Below are positions 18,683-28,051 of a DNA stretch of 64,000 nucleotides, piece after piece. The stretch is from JAGQZY01 sp964588335 (GTDB taxonomy: Bacteria; Bdellovibrionota; Bdellovibrionia; Bdellovibrionales; JAGQZY01), in assembly GCA_964588335.1 (NCBI GenBank), contig CAZPOV010000002.1:1-64000 (forward strand). Direction: 5' to 3'. Each line of letters starts with the position of its first letter. Position 1 is the stretch's first letter. A program made the translations under genes and the position numbers. The notes beneath the pieces are model-generated. The model was given only the letters and a program-made list of their open reading frames with translations, ran no database searches and was not told where the DNA came from.

Positions 18683-19216
18683 TTATTGAAAAGAGTCTTT
18701 GATCTTTTCCCATTCGTCTTGTCGATACAGAGGGGTGTCGGCGACGGCTTCCGCAGCCTGATCCTCACTGGATTTCAAGCGGGTAACAATAAACTGACCG
18801 TCATTGAGCATCATTGTTCTCATGAATAGTGTTTGAGTCATGTTGTCATTGATGACCATGTCGAAGGCGAGCATGTTATCACCAAACTTTTTATCCCGTG
18901 ACAACTCGTAGGTCCCTTTGTTGACTTGCTCATCGGCTTTTTCAGTGCAAGATTCGTCGAAAAAGAATGAGGTGGTTAAAGTTAAATTGTCTTCTTCGAA
19001 ATTGAAGACTGTCTGGTAGCTACGAATGCCATTTTGTTGTTCGGGCTCGCACCCCGTAGTCCAGATACCTTGAAACGGTGATTTTTGAGAGTCCTTTGTT
19101 ACCTTTGGCAAATCGGGCATGACATCAGCTGGACTAGGCGTGTCACTGCTGCTGCAGGCACCAAGAAGCCCTATTAAAGAAAAAGAAATTACTAAACGAA
19201 TAAGTAAATGTTGCAT
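18683..19216 (-). CDS. Lipoprotein of unknown function
   Basis: Starting at the ATG at 19216, which has GGAGGT just upstream, the 177-residue protein has a lipobox LLGAC followed by a Ser/Pro linker. The mature part (IWTTGCEPEQQNGIRSYQTVFNFEEDNLTLTTSFFFDESC) looks like a small beta-rich domain of the lipocalin-like kind, with paired cysteines. An ATG four codons earlier overlaps the ribosome site and is less likely. Same strand as the TRL-like gene, 65 bp upstream of it. Function unknown. Confidence 0.75.
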   Translation of the reverse strand: MQHLLIRLVISFSLIGLLGACSSSDTPSPADVMPDLPKVTKDSQKSPFQGIWTTGCEPEQQNGIRSYQTVFNFEEDNLTLTTSFFFDESCTEKADEQVNKGTYELSRDKKFGDNMLAFDMVINDNMTQTLFMRTMMLNDGQFIVTRLKSSEDQAAEAVADTPLYRQDEWEKIKDSFQ

Positions 19217-19313
19217 TGCTACCTCCATAAAAGTTGAACAAACCTTTTAAGGCGCAATCAGCGTGATGTATCGTTATCTGGCGTTACTTCATTCGTGACA
19301 AAAATTGTCACTT

Positions 19314-20477
19314 TTAGTGGAACACGACATCGAAGTCGAGACGTCTTTGACTGGCAATCAATGCTGTCCCATCCTCGTCGCGGGTGGTGACTTGGTAAAC
19401 TGTCGAGGCAAGGCTGTTGCAAAGGTAGCCCTTGCGAGTCAGGCTCTTGGCGAGTTGATTTTGTTTTGGTTCTTGGATGTTGATAATATGAAACCGTTCA
19501 TCGCGAGCTTTTTGTCTCTCCTCAGAAAAAATCTTTCCCAAAAACCCGTCGATGATCTCACTTCTTTCACTCGCTTTCTGAGTTTTTATTTTTAAAAAAC
19601 TAAGATAGGCAATTTTAAGAGGCACCTTTTCTTTAATAGTGGGGCGACCGAGGAGGGGAGTAAAATATTGCGACAACTTAATCGAGCTTGGCATTCGATG
19701 AATGCGCATTTTTCGAAAAGGACTGTCAGTTAAAAGCAGGCCACAGGCCACAATTTTCTTTTGATCATCCAATTGAACAATAAAGTCATCAAACGAAAAA
19801 TCAGCAATTTTTTGCCGACGTTCAATCTCTTGTCGAGTCCAAACAATTTCTGCGTTCTCTGGATTTGAAGTTAAAAACTCGATTATTTTCTCTTTCCCAA
19901 CAGCAGAGCCCCTTATAAAAGATTGTTTTTTTAAGCGGGGAAACGGGAGACGAGTTAAAATATTAACATTTTCATAACTGTAAAGAGGGCGGTGTTCGAC
20001 CTGATTCTTTTTAGTCTTTTTAGCGATTAAAGCTTTTTTTGCGGCAATGTTGCCATCAAAAATACTGGCTAAAATATATTGGCATCGCTCCAGTTCTTCA
20101 ATATTTGAAAACTCATTAATCAGACGTTCAAAAAACTTGTAAAATTGCATCCGCGTTTCCGGATCAATTTTTCTGGTGAATTTTAAGTCACTGCAGTATC
20201 CCAGCCACTGCTCTTGACCTTTCACTTGCATACAGGTGATGGAAATACATCCAATTCCACCGATTGATTGATCAGGATTTAAGAAAAGAAAAGTAAAGGA
20301 GCGATCCCCTTGAGCTTTGCCAAGAGAGAAAAAACTTGGATTGCGATCGATGCCAAGGCCTCCTTCCTTGGTCTGCATAGCAATATCATCAATAAAACTT
20401 AAAATTCTTTGATTATCGGCGACTGTCGCCAATCGCACCCGATCGAACTGTGAAACAAGATCGGAGAGCTTCATCAT
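19314..20477 (-). CDS. GNAT-like acyltransferase, large (pair member 2)
   Basis: A 387-residue cytosolic protein. The first half looks like a GNAT fold: VRLATVADNQRILSFI at the start, SIGGIGCISI as the central strand, and LGYCSDLKFTRKID resembling the acyl-CoA-binding strand. A second region (about 240-380) may be a second GNAT-like lobe ending in YLCNSLASTVYQV. The ATG overlaps the stop of the gene at 20474-21127, so the two are translationally coupled. No acceptor substrate can be predicted, and the fold call is by eye. Confidence 0.55.
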   Translation of the reverse strand: MMKLSDLVSQFDRVRLATVADNQRILSFIDDIAMQTKEGGLGIDRNPSFFSLGKAQGDRSFTFLFLNPDQSIGGIGCISITCMQVKGQEQWLGYCSDLKFTRKIDPETRMQFYKFFERLINEFSNIEELERCQYILASIFDGNIAAKKALIAKKTKKNQVEHRPLYSYENVNILTRLPFPRLKKQSFIRGSAVGKEKIIEFLTSNPENAEIVWTRQEIERRQKIADFSFDDFIVQLDDQKKIVACGLLLTDSPFRKMRIHRMPSSIKLSQYFTPLLGRPTIKEKVPLKIAYLSFLKIKTQKASERSEIIDGFLGKIFSEERQKARDERFHIINIQEPKQNQLAKSLTRKGYLCNSLASTVYQVTTRDEDGTALIASQRRLDFDVVFH

Positions 20478-21127
20478 ATTGCCATCTTCCCTTTTAGGTC
20501 CTCAGAAACTCGCTTGTAGGTCGCCTGCAAGGCTCGATATGGGTTCTTGGTTGCTCTTTTAACTAAGAACAAAGGGTTTCTTAAAATTGTAATAGGCAAG
20601 CGCTTCATGCAGCCCATTTCAACTCTTTCCAGTCCAGCTTTGCCCATACCGGGAAGAGGACTGACCGGTCCTTCATATATTTCGAAGGAATTAAAGTTTC
20701 GGTAAAAGTTCCGCAATTTTTTATTTTCAGCGCAGTAAGCGTAGACGTATTTGGTTTTACCTTGCATGGCCATCAATGAGGCCTCGCGCATGGCACTTAA
20801 ATAAAGTTGTAATCGACTGTTCTCTGGTGCCATTTTATGGTTGAGCCACATACCATTGATTTCAAAAAATTGGTCTCGATATTTATTCAAGAAGGGGTTG
20901 TGTTTTTGAACCTCTGGAGGCAACTGTTCTAGGCACCGTAGGGGTCCCTGGAAAGCTATTGTGAAACCACCGTAAATTTGCTGAGTGTCTTCATCTTTTA
21001 AACCAATGACTCGGGCTTTGGATAAATAAGCCATAGGAAGTGTTACCGAGACTTGTTCCGCCGTTTTGCGCTGGTAGGTTAATAGATCTTCGCGAGTAGT
21101 GAGTGCTTGAAACTTAATTTTTGACAT
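20474..21127 (-). CDS. GNAT-like protein (pair member 1)
   Basis: This protein of about 217 residues has features of an N-acyltransferase: FFEINGMWLN as a core strand, then a helix (LYLSAMREASLMAM), then KTKYVYAYCAENKKLRNFYRNFNSFEIYEGP, which resembles the C-terminal acceptor part of GNATs. The ATG at 21127 is used here. A GTG at 21160 in the same frame sits on a run of G that would otherwise make the ribosome site, so the start is uncertain. Coupled to the larger GNAT-like gene by a 4-bp overlap. Function unknown. Confidence 0.55.
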   Translation of the reverse strand: MSKIKFQALTTREDLLTYQRKTAEQVSVTLPMAYLSKARVIGLKDEDTQQIYGGFTIAFQGPLRCLEQLPPEVQKHNPFLNKYRDQFFEINGMWLNHKMAPENSRLQLYLSAMREASLMAMQGKTKYVYAYCAENKKLRNFYRNFNSFEIYEGPVSPLPGMGKAGLERVEMGCMKRLPITILRNPLFLVKRATKNPYRALQATYKRVSEDLKGKMAI

Positions 21128-21355
21128 AACATCGAGGGTATCATGCTGCCCCCCCTCCACTAGTGAAAAATACCAATTTGGGGTCTAGGGTCAAGGCTAG
21201 GACAGGGTCTCCTGTGACAGATAGGCGGATATCTGTAAAAGTCTGTGTCAGAGCCTGAACAAAAGTATAGGTTTTTCATTGTTTGCGGAAGCCAGAAAGA
21301 GGTTCTTATCTGGGTTATAAAATTTGTTTATTGACCATCAAGACTGTTGCTGGGA

Positions 21356-22576
21356 TCAGCGATTGTGGGGAAGGACGATATCAAACTGGGTGTTCTTGGA
21401 ATCAGGTGAGACGCGAAAGATTCCCCCCTGACTTTCGACGATCCGTTTGCAAATCGATAGGCCCAAGCCGGTGCCTTTACCCAATTCCTTGGTTGTGAAA
21501 AACGGCTGCATGATTTTTTCAGGCAAGTCGGTAGCGAGTCCACTGTCTTTTACACTGATAATGGTGTGTAGGGATGTCGAAAGACTGGTGATTTCAATCC
21601 ACGCGTTTTCTTGCTTGTTGATGGCATCATAGGCATTGGAAATAAGGTTTAATAGAACCTGGGAAATCTCACAACCTCGACAAAAAACTTTCGTTCCTTG
21701 ATCGACATCGACTTTCACTTGAACGCCACCCACTTTTATTTTTTCATTACAAATACTTAAAGCATCTTCAATCAGTGCAAGGACTGAAAATTCTTTTTTA
21801 GGATCATTGTGACCATCGCGACAAACAGCCTTCATGCCTTTGATAATTTTTGAAATTCTCTCAATTGTTGCTTCAATTTTTTTGCCGTTGCTATGAATAT
21901 CCGGAAATTTTGATTGCGGGTATCTCGACAATGTCAGTGTATTGAGGACACTGATAATAGCCAGTGGGTTATTGATCTCATGGGTGATTCCAGCAGCCAT
22001 CTCTCCGATCGCTACAAGTTTTGCATTCTCCAATGCCGTTTGTTTGCGTTTATCAAGCTCGCTGAGGTATTGGCTCATTTTAAGGCTCGACTTGCGCAGT
22101 TCCATTTGAGCCACCACTTGATTGGCAAGAATACGCAGTTGCTTTTTTTGGTTTTCTGTCAGTTTTTTGGGTTTATGATCAACGACACATAACGTGCCTA
22201 AATTAAACCCAGCCTTATTTGTCAGAGGCACACCGGCATAAAAAACAACTCGTAAAGGGCCTGTGACTAGGGGATTGTCGGCAAAGCGTTCGTCTTCCAG
22301 TGAATTAGATATCTCAAAGAGTTCATTGCCTGCTATGGCGTGACCACAAAACGAGATATCTCGGGGTGTTTCGGTGGCCGCTATTCCTTTTTGAGACTTG
22401 AACCATTGTCGGTTTTCATCAACCAAGCTGACCATTGAAATCGGAGTATCACAGAGAATTGATGCAAAATCGGTGATCTCATCAAACGCAATTTCAGGAA
22501 CTGTATCTAAAATCTCATAAGATCTTAGCTCCGTTAGCCTCTCTCGTTCGTTTCTCAACTTAGGCGCTGCTTTCAC
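21356..22576 (-). CDS. Sensor histidine kinase with N-terminal GAF domain
   Basis: A 406-residue soluble kinase. Residues 20-155 form a GAF domain (FDEITDFASILCDTPISMVSLVDENRQWFKS, then RVVFYAGVPL and GTLCVVDHKPK). His199 in MAAGITHEINNPL is the phosphorylated residue, and the ATPase part shows NLISNAYDAI, VKDSGLATDLPEKIMQPFFTTK and GTGLGLSICKRIVESQGG. It should sense a small ligand or redox state in the cytosol and pass phosphate to a response regulator. Starts with GTG, AGGAT upstream. The response regulator gene at 22788, divergent and 211 bp away, is a possible partner. Confidence 0.92.
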   Translation of the reverse strand: MKAAPKLRNERERLTELRSYEILDTVPEIAFDEITDFASILCDTPISMVSLVDENRQWFKSQKGIAATETPRDISFCGHAIAGNELFEISNSLEDERFADNPLVTGPLRVVFYAGVPLTNKAGFNLGTLCVVDHKPKKLTENQKKQLRILANQVVAQMELRKSSLKMSQYLSELDKRKQTALENAKLVAIGEMAAGITHEINNPLAIISVLNTLTLSRYPQSKFPDIHSNGKKIEATIERISKIIKGMKAVCRDGHNDPKKEFSVLALIEDALSICNEKIKVGGVQVKVDVDQGTKVFCRGCEISQVLLNLISNAYDAINKQENAWIEITSLSTSLHTIISVKDSGLATDLPEKIMQPFFTTKELGKGTGLGLSICKRIVESQGGIFRVSPDSKNTQFDIVLPHNR

Positions 22577-22787
22577 ATCCTAATTATCGTTGATCATCAA
22601 TGGAAAGATAGTTTTTTCTGTCTGATAACCAGTGAAGTGTCTCAAATTATCGATAAAACCTGTGATTAATTAATTTATTCTTAACAAAAGACACCGTCTC
22701 ACTGTCTCAACTGGACCAAGGGCGCTAGGCTGAAGAAAAAGCAAGATTTCACTTAACAATAGGGAAAAAAGGCCGATCACTAAGAGT

Positions 22788-23549
22788 ATGGCAACGAAGG
22801 ACTTAGTAAAGATTTTAGTGGTGGATGATGAAAAGGACCTTTGTGATACCATTGTAGAGCTTTTTCAAATGGCACAAATCAACGCCCAGGGCGTTTATTC
22901 CGCTCAGGAGGCTCTACGTGTCCTTGATCAAGAGCCTATCAGTATTGTGATTACTGATATCCGCATGCCTGGAAAAGATGGATTTTACCTGCTTCGTGAG
23001 ATTAAAAAGCGAAATGTTGAATTTCCGAGAGTCATGTTTATTTCTGGCCAGCCGGTGGATGTTGAAACTTGCTACGATCGTGGCATCGAAGGTTTTTTCA
23101 AAAAACCTTTTGATTTTACTGAAGTCAAGGAGGCAATCACCCGCTGTCTTCTGCGCAAAGAGGACTGGCTCTTTCATTCCTATAAAGGATCAAAACGAAA
23201 AATTGTAAAAAAATTCTATGATTGGCAAGAACTGGTGAATTCGGAGCAGGTGGGTGTGGGCAGGATCGGTATGTTTTTCACCAACATCCAGCAAGACTTA
23301 GAAGTCGGTGATCTCTGTGACATCAAGATCAGCTTTCTTTCTGGAGCTCCCATTAAAAACTTTATTGGTCAGGGTGTTGTCCGTTGGACCCGGGACGACT
23401 CCGATAAAGAGTGGCCGTCGGGAGTTGGGGTAGAGATTGTGCATGTTGATCGATCCAGCATTCATTTTTACACTCAACTTGTGGCCTCGCTTAAGACCAC
23501 CAGCTCGATACCTCTTTGTGCTCTGACTGCCGAAAAACAGGCGTCCTAG
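22788..23549 (+). CDS. Response regulator with PilZ-like C-terminal domain
   Basis: This 253-residue protein opens with a receiver domain: acidic pair Asp13-Asp14, phosphoacceptor Asp57 in ITDIRMPGKDG, and conserved Lys in FFKKPF near 105. The C-terminal 110 residues resemble a PilZ-type beta barrel (GVGRIGMFFTNIQQDLEVGDLCDIKISF, then FIGQGVVRWTRDD and GVGVEIV). The usual RxxxR c-di-GMP motif is not obvious, so ligand binding is doubtful. It has no DNA-binding domain. The gene is divergent from the GAF histidine kinase, its most likely partner. Confidence 0.82.
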   Translation: MATKDLVKILVVDDEKDLCDTIVELFQMAQINAQGVYSAQEALRVLDQEPISIVITDIRMPGKDGFYLLREIKKRNVEFPRVMFISGQPVDVETCYDRGIEGFFKKPFDFTEVKEAITRCLLRKEDWLFHSYKGSKRKIVKKFYDWQELVNSEQVGVGRIGMFFTNIQQDLEVGDLCDIKISFLSGAPIKNFIGQGVVRWTRDDSDKEWPSGVGVEIVHVDRSSIHFYTQLVASLKTTSSIPLCALTAEKQAS

Positions 23550-23556
23550 CAACGCA

Positions 23557-24573
23557 TCAGTTTGACTGAGCGTTGATTGATGCCAAAACTTCGGCAATCT
23601 GATGAGCTTCACTGTCGTTAGTGATTCCTCTTTCATCATGAACATAGGTGTAGCCTTTGACGTATTCGTTGTAGTAGTTACGGTCGGCTTCAGCCATTGA
23701 TATGGCGAACTCATGCTTGTCATTGTCTTCGGTTAGGTGACGAGTATGCTCGGCAAAATCATAAGCCTGCTGGTAAGTGACCGTTGCAGCAACACCTTTT
23801 TTTGCTATGACTTTTGCAAAAGCACTGCGTTGACTCTCGCTGCTGAGCTGACGGTTTTCTTGGGCGAATAAGTAAACATCGGTGTAAGCGGCCAAGTAAA
23901 TATCACTTTTGGTTCCTTGACCAATAATATGCAAATCAGCAAAATAATGAGACGAGGAAGGAGATAGCGCTCTCACATCATGAGCAAAGTCGTAGGCGAC
24001 CATTTGGGTGGCCCATTGACGAACAGGATTGTCTCTATTGGCAACTTTCGAAGCATAAATGTGTTTTGATTCATCTGTTGAGGTTGGAAAAACCTGTCCA
24101 AGAAAGATATAAGCCTTTTGGTATGTGACAAAAAACGTTGATCCTTCAACTGATACTGCCTCTGCAAATTGATTCACTTGCTCCTGTTGTGTTATTCCCC
24201 GCTGATTTCTAGCAAATTCTTTTGCTTCCTCGCTGAGGTTATCATCCTGGTTGATTTTCTCGATTTTCGACAAAAGACTCTCCTTTACTTCGTTCATTTG
24301 AACGAACGTAGGATGATCTTCTCCCAGTAATTGAGTGGCAACAAAGTGTTCATTGACGGCTGTGTAGTTTTTGAGATTGGCTAATATCTCTTCAACATCG
24401 GCCTCAAAGTTGACTCCCGATGGTTGAGTCGGGCGACTGTCAGAAAAGATTGTAAAGTCTCGACGCTTGTAGGATTGGCTGATGTTGGTTTCTCCACCAT
24501 CAACGCCGGACAAACAGGCTGTCATGCTCAAGCTGGCTGTCATTAAAAAAAGGCTTTGCTTTCGTAAAATCAT
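23557..24573 (-). CDS. Repeat-containing lipoprotein of unknown function
   Basis: From the ATG at 24573 (GGAGAG upstream) this is a 338-residue lipoprotein with lipobox SMTAC. From about residue 110 it shows four or five loose repeats of about 45-50 residues built on an aromatic-rich motif, for example VTYQQAYDFAEHTRHLTEDN, TDVYLFAQENRQLSSES, VAYDFAHDVRALSPSS and VKGYTYVHDERGITNDS, each followed by a short helix with Ala-Val. The repeats should stack as helices. The frame opens further upstream to 24708 with no ribosome site. I do not recognise the family. Confidence 0.7.
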   Translation of the reverse strand: MILRKQSLFLMTASLSMTACLSGVDGGETNISQSYKRRDFTIFSDSRPTQPSGVNFEADVEEILANLKNYTAVNEHFVATQLLGEDHPTFVQMNEVKESLLSKIEKINQDDNLSEEAKEFARNQRGITQQEQVNQFAEAVSVEGSTFFVTYQKAYIFLGQVFPTSTDESKHIYASKVANRDNPVRQWATQMVAYDFAHDVRALSPSSSHYFADLHIIGQGTKSDIYLAAYTDVYLFAQENRQLSSESQRSAFAKVIAKKGVAATVTYQQAYDFAEHTRHLTEDNDKHEFAISMAEADRNYYNEYVKGYTYVHDERGITNDSEAHQIAEVLASINAQSN

Positions 24574-24904
24574 AACGACTCTCCATCGAAAGTTTTGTAA
24601 AATCATGAGTGAAAAATACCATGAAATAGAAAACCCTAGGGAAAACTGGAAAAAATGACAGGGATGAAGAGTTTTTGGTGTCCATTCATTTGACGGTTTC
24701 TGACCCAACCCCCTGAATTCAATGGGGCCACCTCTTTGTCGGTTTTTGGTGGGGGTGAACCAGTGCTAAGCGATGCTGCCAAAAACGGAGATTCTGTCAG
24801 CCACCTTCGGTGCCATCGACCGAGAGATCGGCGACTTTATTTCTTAGCCGTCACTCTTGCTGGAAGGCGTGCCGGTGCAACCAGATCGTGAATTTTTATC
24901 GACA
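24574..24904. other. Intergenic region, 331 bp
   Basis: Lies between two leftward genes, upstream of the repeat lipoprotein and downstream of the gene at 24905-25564. Short open frames exist on the plus strand but lack ribosome sites and family likeness. It should hold the lipoprotein promoter; I cannot point to it with confidence. Confidence 0.35.
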
Positions 24905-25564
24905 TCACAAGCTCTTTTTTTTCAGTTGTTGTTCCAGGCGAGCCGGCAGGGTTTTAAACTTTATCGCCAGAACGGGGCTGACTTTTTTCCAACGTTTTCG
25001 AAGTCTCTGCATTTTCTTTTGTTTCCAGGAATAGTACAAACTATCAGAGTCGGCGGCGGCCAAACGTCGCTGAGTTTTTTGTCCCATCTTAGAAATCTGT
25101 TGATTCAGGTTAATAAGAATTTTGTCCAATATTTTTGATTCCATGACTGAAAGCTGCATAAGCTCTTGAGCCTGGTCTTGGGAGACTGGGTTGAATGCAA
25201 AAATATGCAAATCAATGGGGTCAAACTTTTCTAAAACCAAAATGGTATTTTCTAAGAAGAAGATATTTTGTGTGATGTCATCGTAACCAACCTCTGAATC
25301 AAGTTTTGCGGCATACATGTTAATGGTGACCAAAATCGCCATCGAGACCGAAGATTGAACCTTGTAAGTCTTGATAAATTCTTGCAAACAAGGAGAGTAG
25401 CTTTGTGATTGTAATCGTGGGCACAAACTTCTATCTTTTTGTTGAATTTGATCTTTCAAAACCTGCAGGCGCTCTGTATCGTTTTGAGATTTCAGTTTGT
25501 ACCACGTCGTCGGAGGAAAAACGCTATTCGCAAACATGACACTGGCAAATAAAAGGTTGTACAT
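24905..25564 (-). CDS. Uncharacterised protein with possible signal peptide
   Basis: A 219-residue protein starting with a short apolar segment (MYNLLFASVMFANSVF), which may be a weak signal peptide without a charged n-region. The rest is helical and ends with a very basic stretch (SWKQKKMQRLRKRWKKVSP and QLEQQLKKKSL type residues), so the tail may bind nucleic acid or phospholipid. Two cysteines flank LCPRLQSQSYSPC. The ribosome site is weak. Not a family I know. Confidence 0.6.
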   Translation of the reverse strand: MYNLLFASVMFANSVFPPTTWYKLKSQNDTERLQVLKDQIQQKDRSLCPRLQSQSYSPCLQEFIKTYKVQSSVSMAILVTINMYAAKLDSEVGYDDITQNIFFLENTILVLEKFDPIDLHIFAFNPVSQDQAQELMQLSVMESKILDKILINLNQQISKMGQKTQRRLAAADSDSLYYSWKQKKMQRLRKRWKKVSPVLAIKFKTLPARLEQQLKKKSL

Positions 25565-25737
25565 AAGATCTTATCGGACTTTCGCCTGGTTTAATGAAGT
25601 CCTTTGCAAAATGACAGGATCGTCATAAAAGTAAGACAGTCTTGTCATCCTAAAAGGTTAAAAACACCTTAGTTTGCTTCTAGTTGGGACTCTTATTTGC
25701 ATTGAATGATGGAGACCTCGATAAAAGGAGACTGATG

Positions 25738-26568
25738 ATGGCGATGAAACAATGGGTGGCTATAGCGATTTTTTTAATGACCGGAGTCTTCTGCTGGGGC
25801 TTGCAGGCCGCAGCTCAAGACTCACTCCAGACGCCCCCGGAGTCTCCGTTAAACCGGCCCGATCCGAGCTCCGCACCAGAGAGTTCGGAAGACAAGACGG
25901 ATTCGACGCCGGCAGCGACGCATGCGGAAAAGACCTTGCAGTGGGGGCATGGGGCTCTTGAGTCAGTCAATCAGACCATGGGGCAAAGTCGGTTCAATCG
26001 ATTGGCAAAAAATCACGCTGTCGCTTTAAACTACTCTTTGATCGACACCTGGATCCCAGCAAAATATGGGTTGGCCTACGCCTACTTTGCCAACCCCGAG
26101 ACAACCTGGGAACTGGATTGGAACCACAGTTCCCTGGGTGTCGGAGCTCTGTCGGTGAACTTTGCTGAAATGACTGAGGATCGCATCAGCTTGATGAAAA
26201 AAAACTTTGCTCAACGCAACAGTTTTTATTGGGCCTATGGTCTGCATTACTATCGCTTCCAAGCCCATTTAGGTGACAAGTATTTAAGTCAAGTCACAGG
26301 CCAACCCGGTATGTCGATCGATCTTTTGAAAGTCTCGTCCTTAGGGGTGAGTTTTACGATTGGTAATCGTTGGCACTTTGAGAATTGGTTGATTGGGTTT
26401 GACTGGTTGTCTTTGCATCTTCCGCTCGTTGTTCTTGATACTCAGTCAAAGTATATCGACTATGCCAGTAATCAAAGCGACCGCAACACTGTTCGTGACA
26501 CGATTGATGTCATCAAAAGTCTTCCCACATTTACAGCGTTGAAATTTCAGGTGGGCTACACTTTTTAG
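25738..26568 (+). CDS. Predicted outer-membrane beta-barrel protein
   Basis: From the ATG at 25738 (AAAAGGAG seven bases upstream) the protein has 276 residues: a signal peptide ending LQAAAQ, a 50-residue Pro/Ser/Asp-rich linker, then alternating amphipathic strands with many aromatic residues. It ends FQVGYTF; the C-terminal Phe is the usual BAM recognition signal. It should be a barrel in the outer membrane. No specific porin or transporter family is evident. A TTG upstream at 25684 extends the frame but lacks a ribosome site. Confidence 0.75.
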   Translation: MAMKQWVAIAIFLMTGVFCWGLQAAAQDSLQTPPESPLNRPDPSSAPESSEDKTDSTPAATHAEKTLQWGHGALESVNQTMGQSRFNRLAKNHAVALNYSLIDTWIPAKYGLAYAYFANPETTWELDWNHSSLGVGALSVNFAEMTEDRISLMKKNFAQRNSFYWAYGLHYYRFQAHLGDKYLSQVTGQPGMSIDLLKVSSLGVSFTIGNRWHFENWLIGFDWLSLHLPLVVLDTQSKYIDYASNQSDRNTVRDTIDVIKSLPTFTALKFQVGYTF

Positions 26569-26628
26569 TTCGCATCCAACCTACTTTCTTATTTTTAAAG
26601 CGCCCCTCAAGTGTGCTATATTGGCATT

Positions 26629-27798
26629 ATGCTTGCATCGTTGATGGATATGGTCGTTTCAAAAGTTCGTTATTTTTTAAGTTTGTTTTCAATTTTGTTT
26701 GCTGCCAACACGGTGTCGGCCAGTCCTCTTGAATTCGAGGGAGAGCTGGAAGTGTACAAGTGGCTTGAGTTAAAGTCATTTCCGGACATGAAAATACCGG
26801 TCTACAAATCCGCAGGAACAAGTGGGCCTCGAGTCCTTTTTGTGCATGGAAATTCGTCCTCGGCTCGCACTTTTCACCGTCAATATAGTTCACAAATGGG
26901 TAAAAATTATCAATTGTTCTTTATTGATCTTCCGGGGCATGGCTTGGCTTCTAAAGTGGATAGCAATCGTGCAATGCCGATGCTTGAGGGCGATCATCTA
27001 CCGGCCGGATTCGCAGAATATCAAGAAGGCTTGATCGAGGCCCTTGAGGTTGCAGCCAACGATTCGGAGATTATGGCAGAGGTTCTCGTTGGATGGAGTT
27101 TGGGCGGACATTTAGCCATTAAGGCTTTTGCTTTGGATAAATTGCCTGAGGTTAAAAAGCTTTTTATCTATGGTTCGGCGCCAACCAATATTTCGAGTCC
27201 ACTTTCGAACAAACCGTTTGTGTCTTACAGCTATTTTGAAGAATGGGTTTTCCCGCTTTTACCGTCAATCGGCTTGGGACTGAATATTAAACCCAGTCTC
27301 CGCAAAGGCACTTTGGTGCAGTTTGATAGTCGCCTTGAAGACCGTTTGCCCTTGGTCTACACGCCTTGGGAATTAAGAGGGGCTGAAAATCGAGGTTCTC
27401 TGTATGTGAGATCGTTTTTCTCAGATCAAACTTTGTTGCAGTACCCGGTGCCAAACTTCGCCTTGGTGGATGCTTTTGAAAGATCCGATGAAAGATTTCG
27501 TCTGTCTCTAGGAGTATCGGCTCTGGAGCTTCTTCCCGAAGATCGCGAAACAGCAGTGGACGAGCTGGATGCGCTTTTGACAATCAATCAATCCGAGCTT
27601 TCGCTTGCCGTGGTGGTTGGTGAGAAGGATAAATTCATTAATACGGCTTATTTGCAAGAACTGCGGGCCGATGGATATTTAGAAAACCTTTGGGACGATG
27701 AAATTAAGATCATTCCGCAAACCGGCCATGCGCCCCATTTAGAAGATCCGGAGGCGTTCAATACTCTTCTTCAGCACTTCATTGATGAAGCCCCGTAA
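26629..27798 (+). CDS. Exported alpha/beta hydrolase
   Basis: About 389 residues with a signal sequence (VSKVRYFLSLFSILFAANTVSA). The alpha/beta fold is clear: oxyanion region FVHGNSSSART near 73, IDLPGHGLAS, nucleophile elbow VGWSLGGHLA with the Ser near 155, and the catalytic His in TGHAPHLEDP at the end, with VVGEKDKFIN before it for the acid. It should be a periplasmic or secreted esterase or lipase-like enzyme. Several ATG codons lie close together (26629, 26644, 26650) and none has a strong ribosome site, so the start could be up to seven codons later. Confidence 0.85.
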   Translation: MLASLMDMVVSKVRYFLSLFSILFAANTVSASPLEFEGELEVYKWLELKSFPDMKIPVYKSAGTSGPRVLFVHGNSSSARTFHRQYSSQMGKNYQLFFIDLPGHGLASKVDSNRAMPMLEGDHLPAGFAEYQEGLIEALEVAANDSEIMAEVLVGWSLGGHLAIKAFALDKLPEVKKLFIYGSAPTNISSPLSNKPFVSYSYFEEWVFPLLPSIGLGLNIKPSLRKGTLVQFDSRLEDRLPLVYTPWELRGAENRGSLYVRSFFSDQTLLQYPVPNFALVDAFERSDERFRLSLGVSALELLPEDRETAVDELDALLTINQSELSLAVVVGEKDKFINTAYLQELRADGYLENLWDDEIKIIPQTGHAPHLEDPEAFNTLLQHFIDEAP

Positions 27799-27908
27799 GT
27801 GACCTTGGGGAATTTGTAAAAATAAAAAAGCGCGAGGTTTAAAAACTTTAAGCCTTACTAAATTTCATGAAATGTCTTGGTTGAATAATAATGAATCACT
27901 TTAAAAAG

Positions 27909-27985
27909 TGGCGCAGTCGGAAGGACTCGAACCCTCAATCCTCTGATCCGAAGTCAGATGCGTTATCCAATTACGCTACGACTGC
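27909..27985 (-). tRNA. tRNA-Arg (anticodon UCG)
   Basis: The minus strand folds as a full cloverleaf: acceptor GCAGTCG with CGACTGC, a D-arm with AGCGTAATTGGATAACGC, anticodon stem TCTGA/TCAGA with loop CTTCGGA (anticodon TCG, reading CGA), and a T-arm with GGTTCGAGTCC. The 3' CCA is encoded. It stands alone between two protein genes. Confidence 0.95.
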
Positions 27986-28051
27986 GTTGTAAATTCGATT
28001 TTGAAGTCATACCCTTTTTTGGCGGGGCAGGCAATCCTCGGTGGCGACGAA

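Noticed and set aside
24810..25138. Plus-strand frames between the repeat lipoprotein and the following gene
   Set aside because: Both lie mostly opposite the gene at 24905-25564 and lack start signals.
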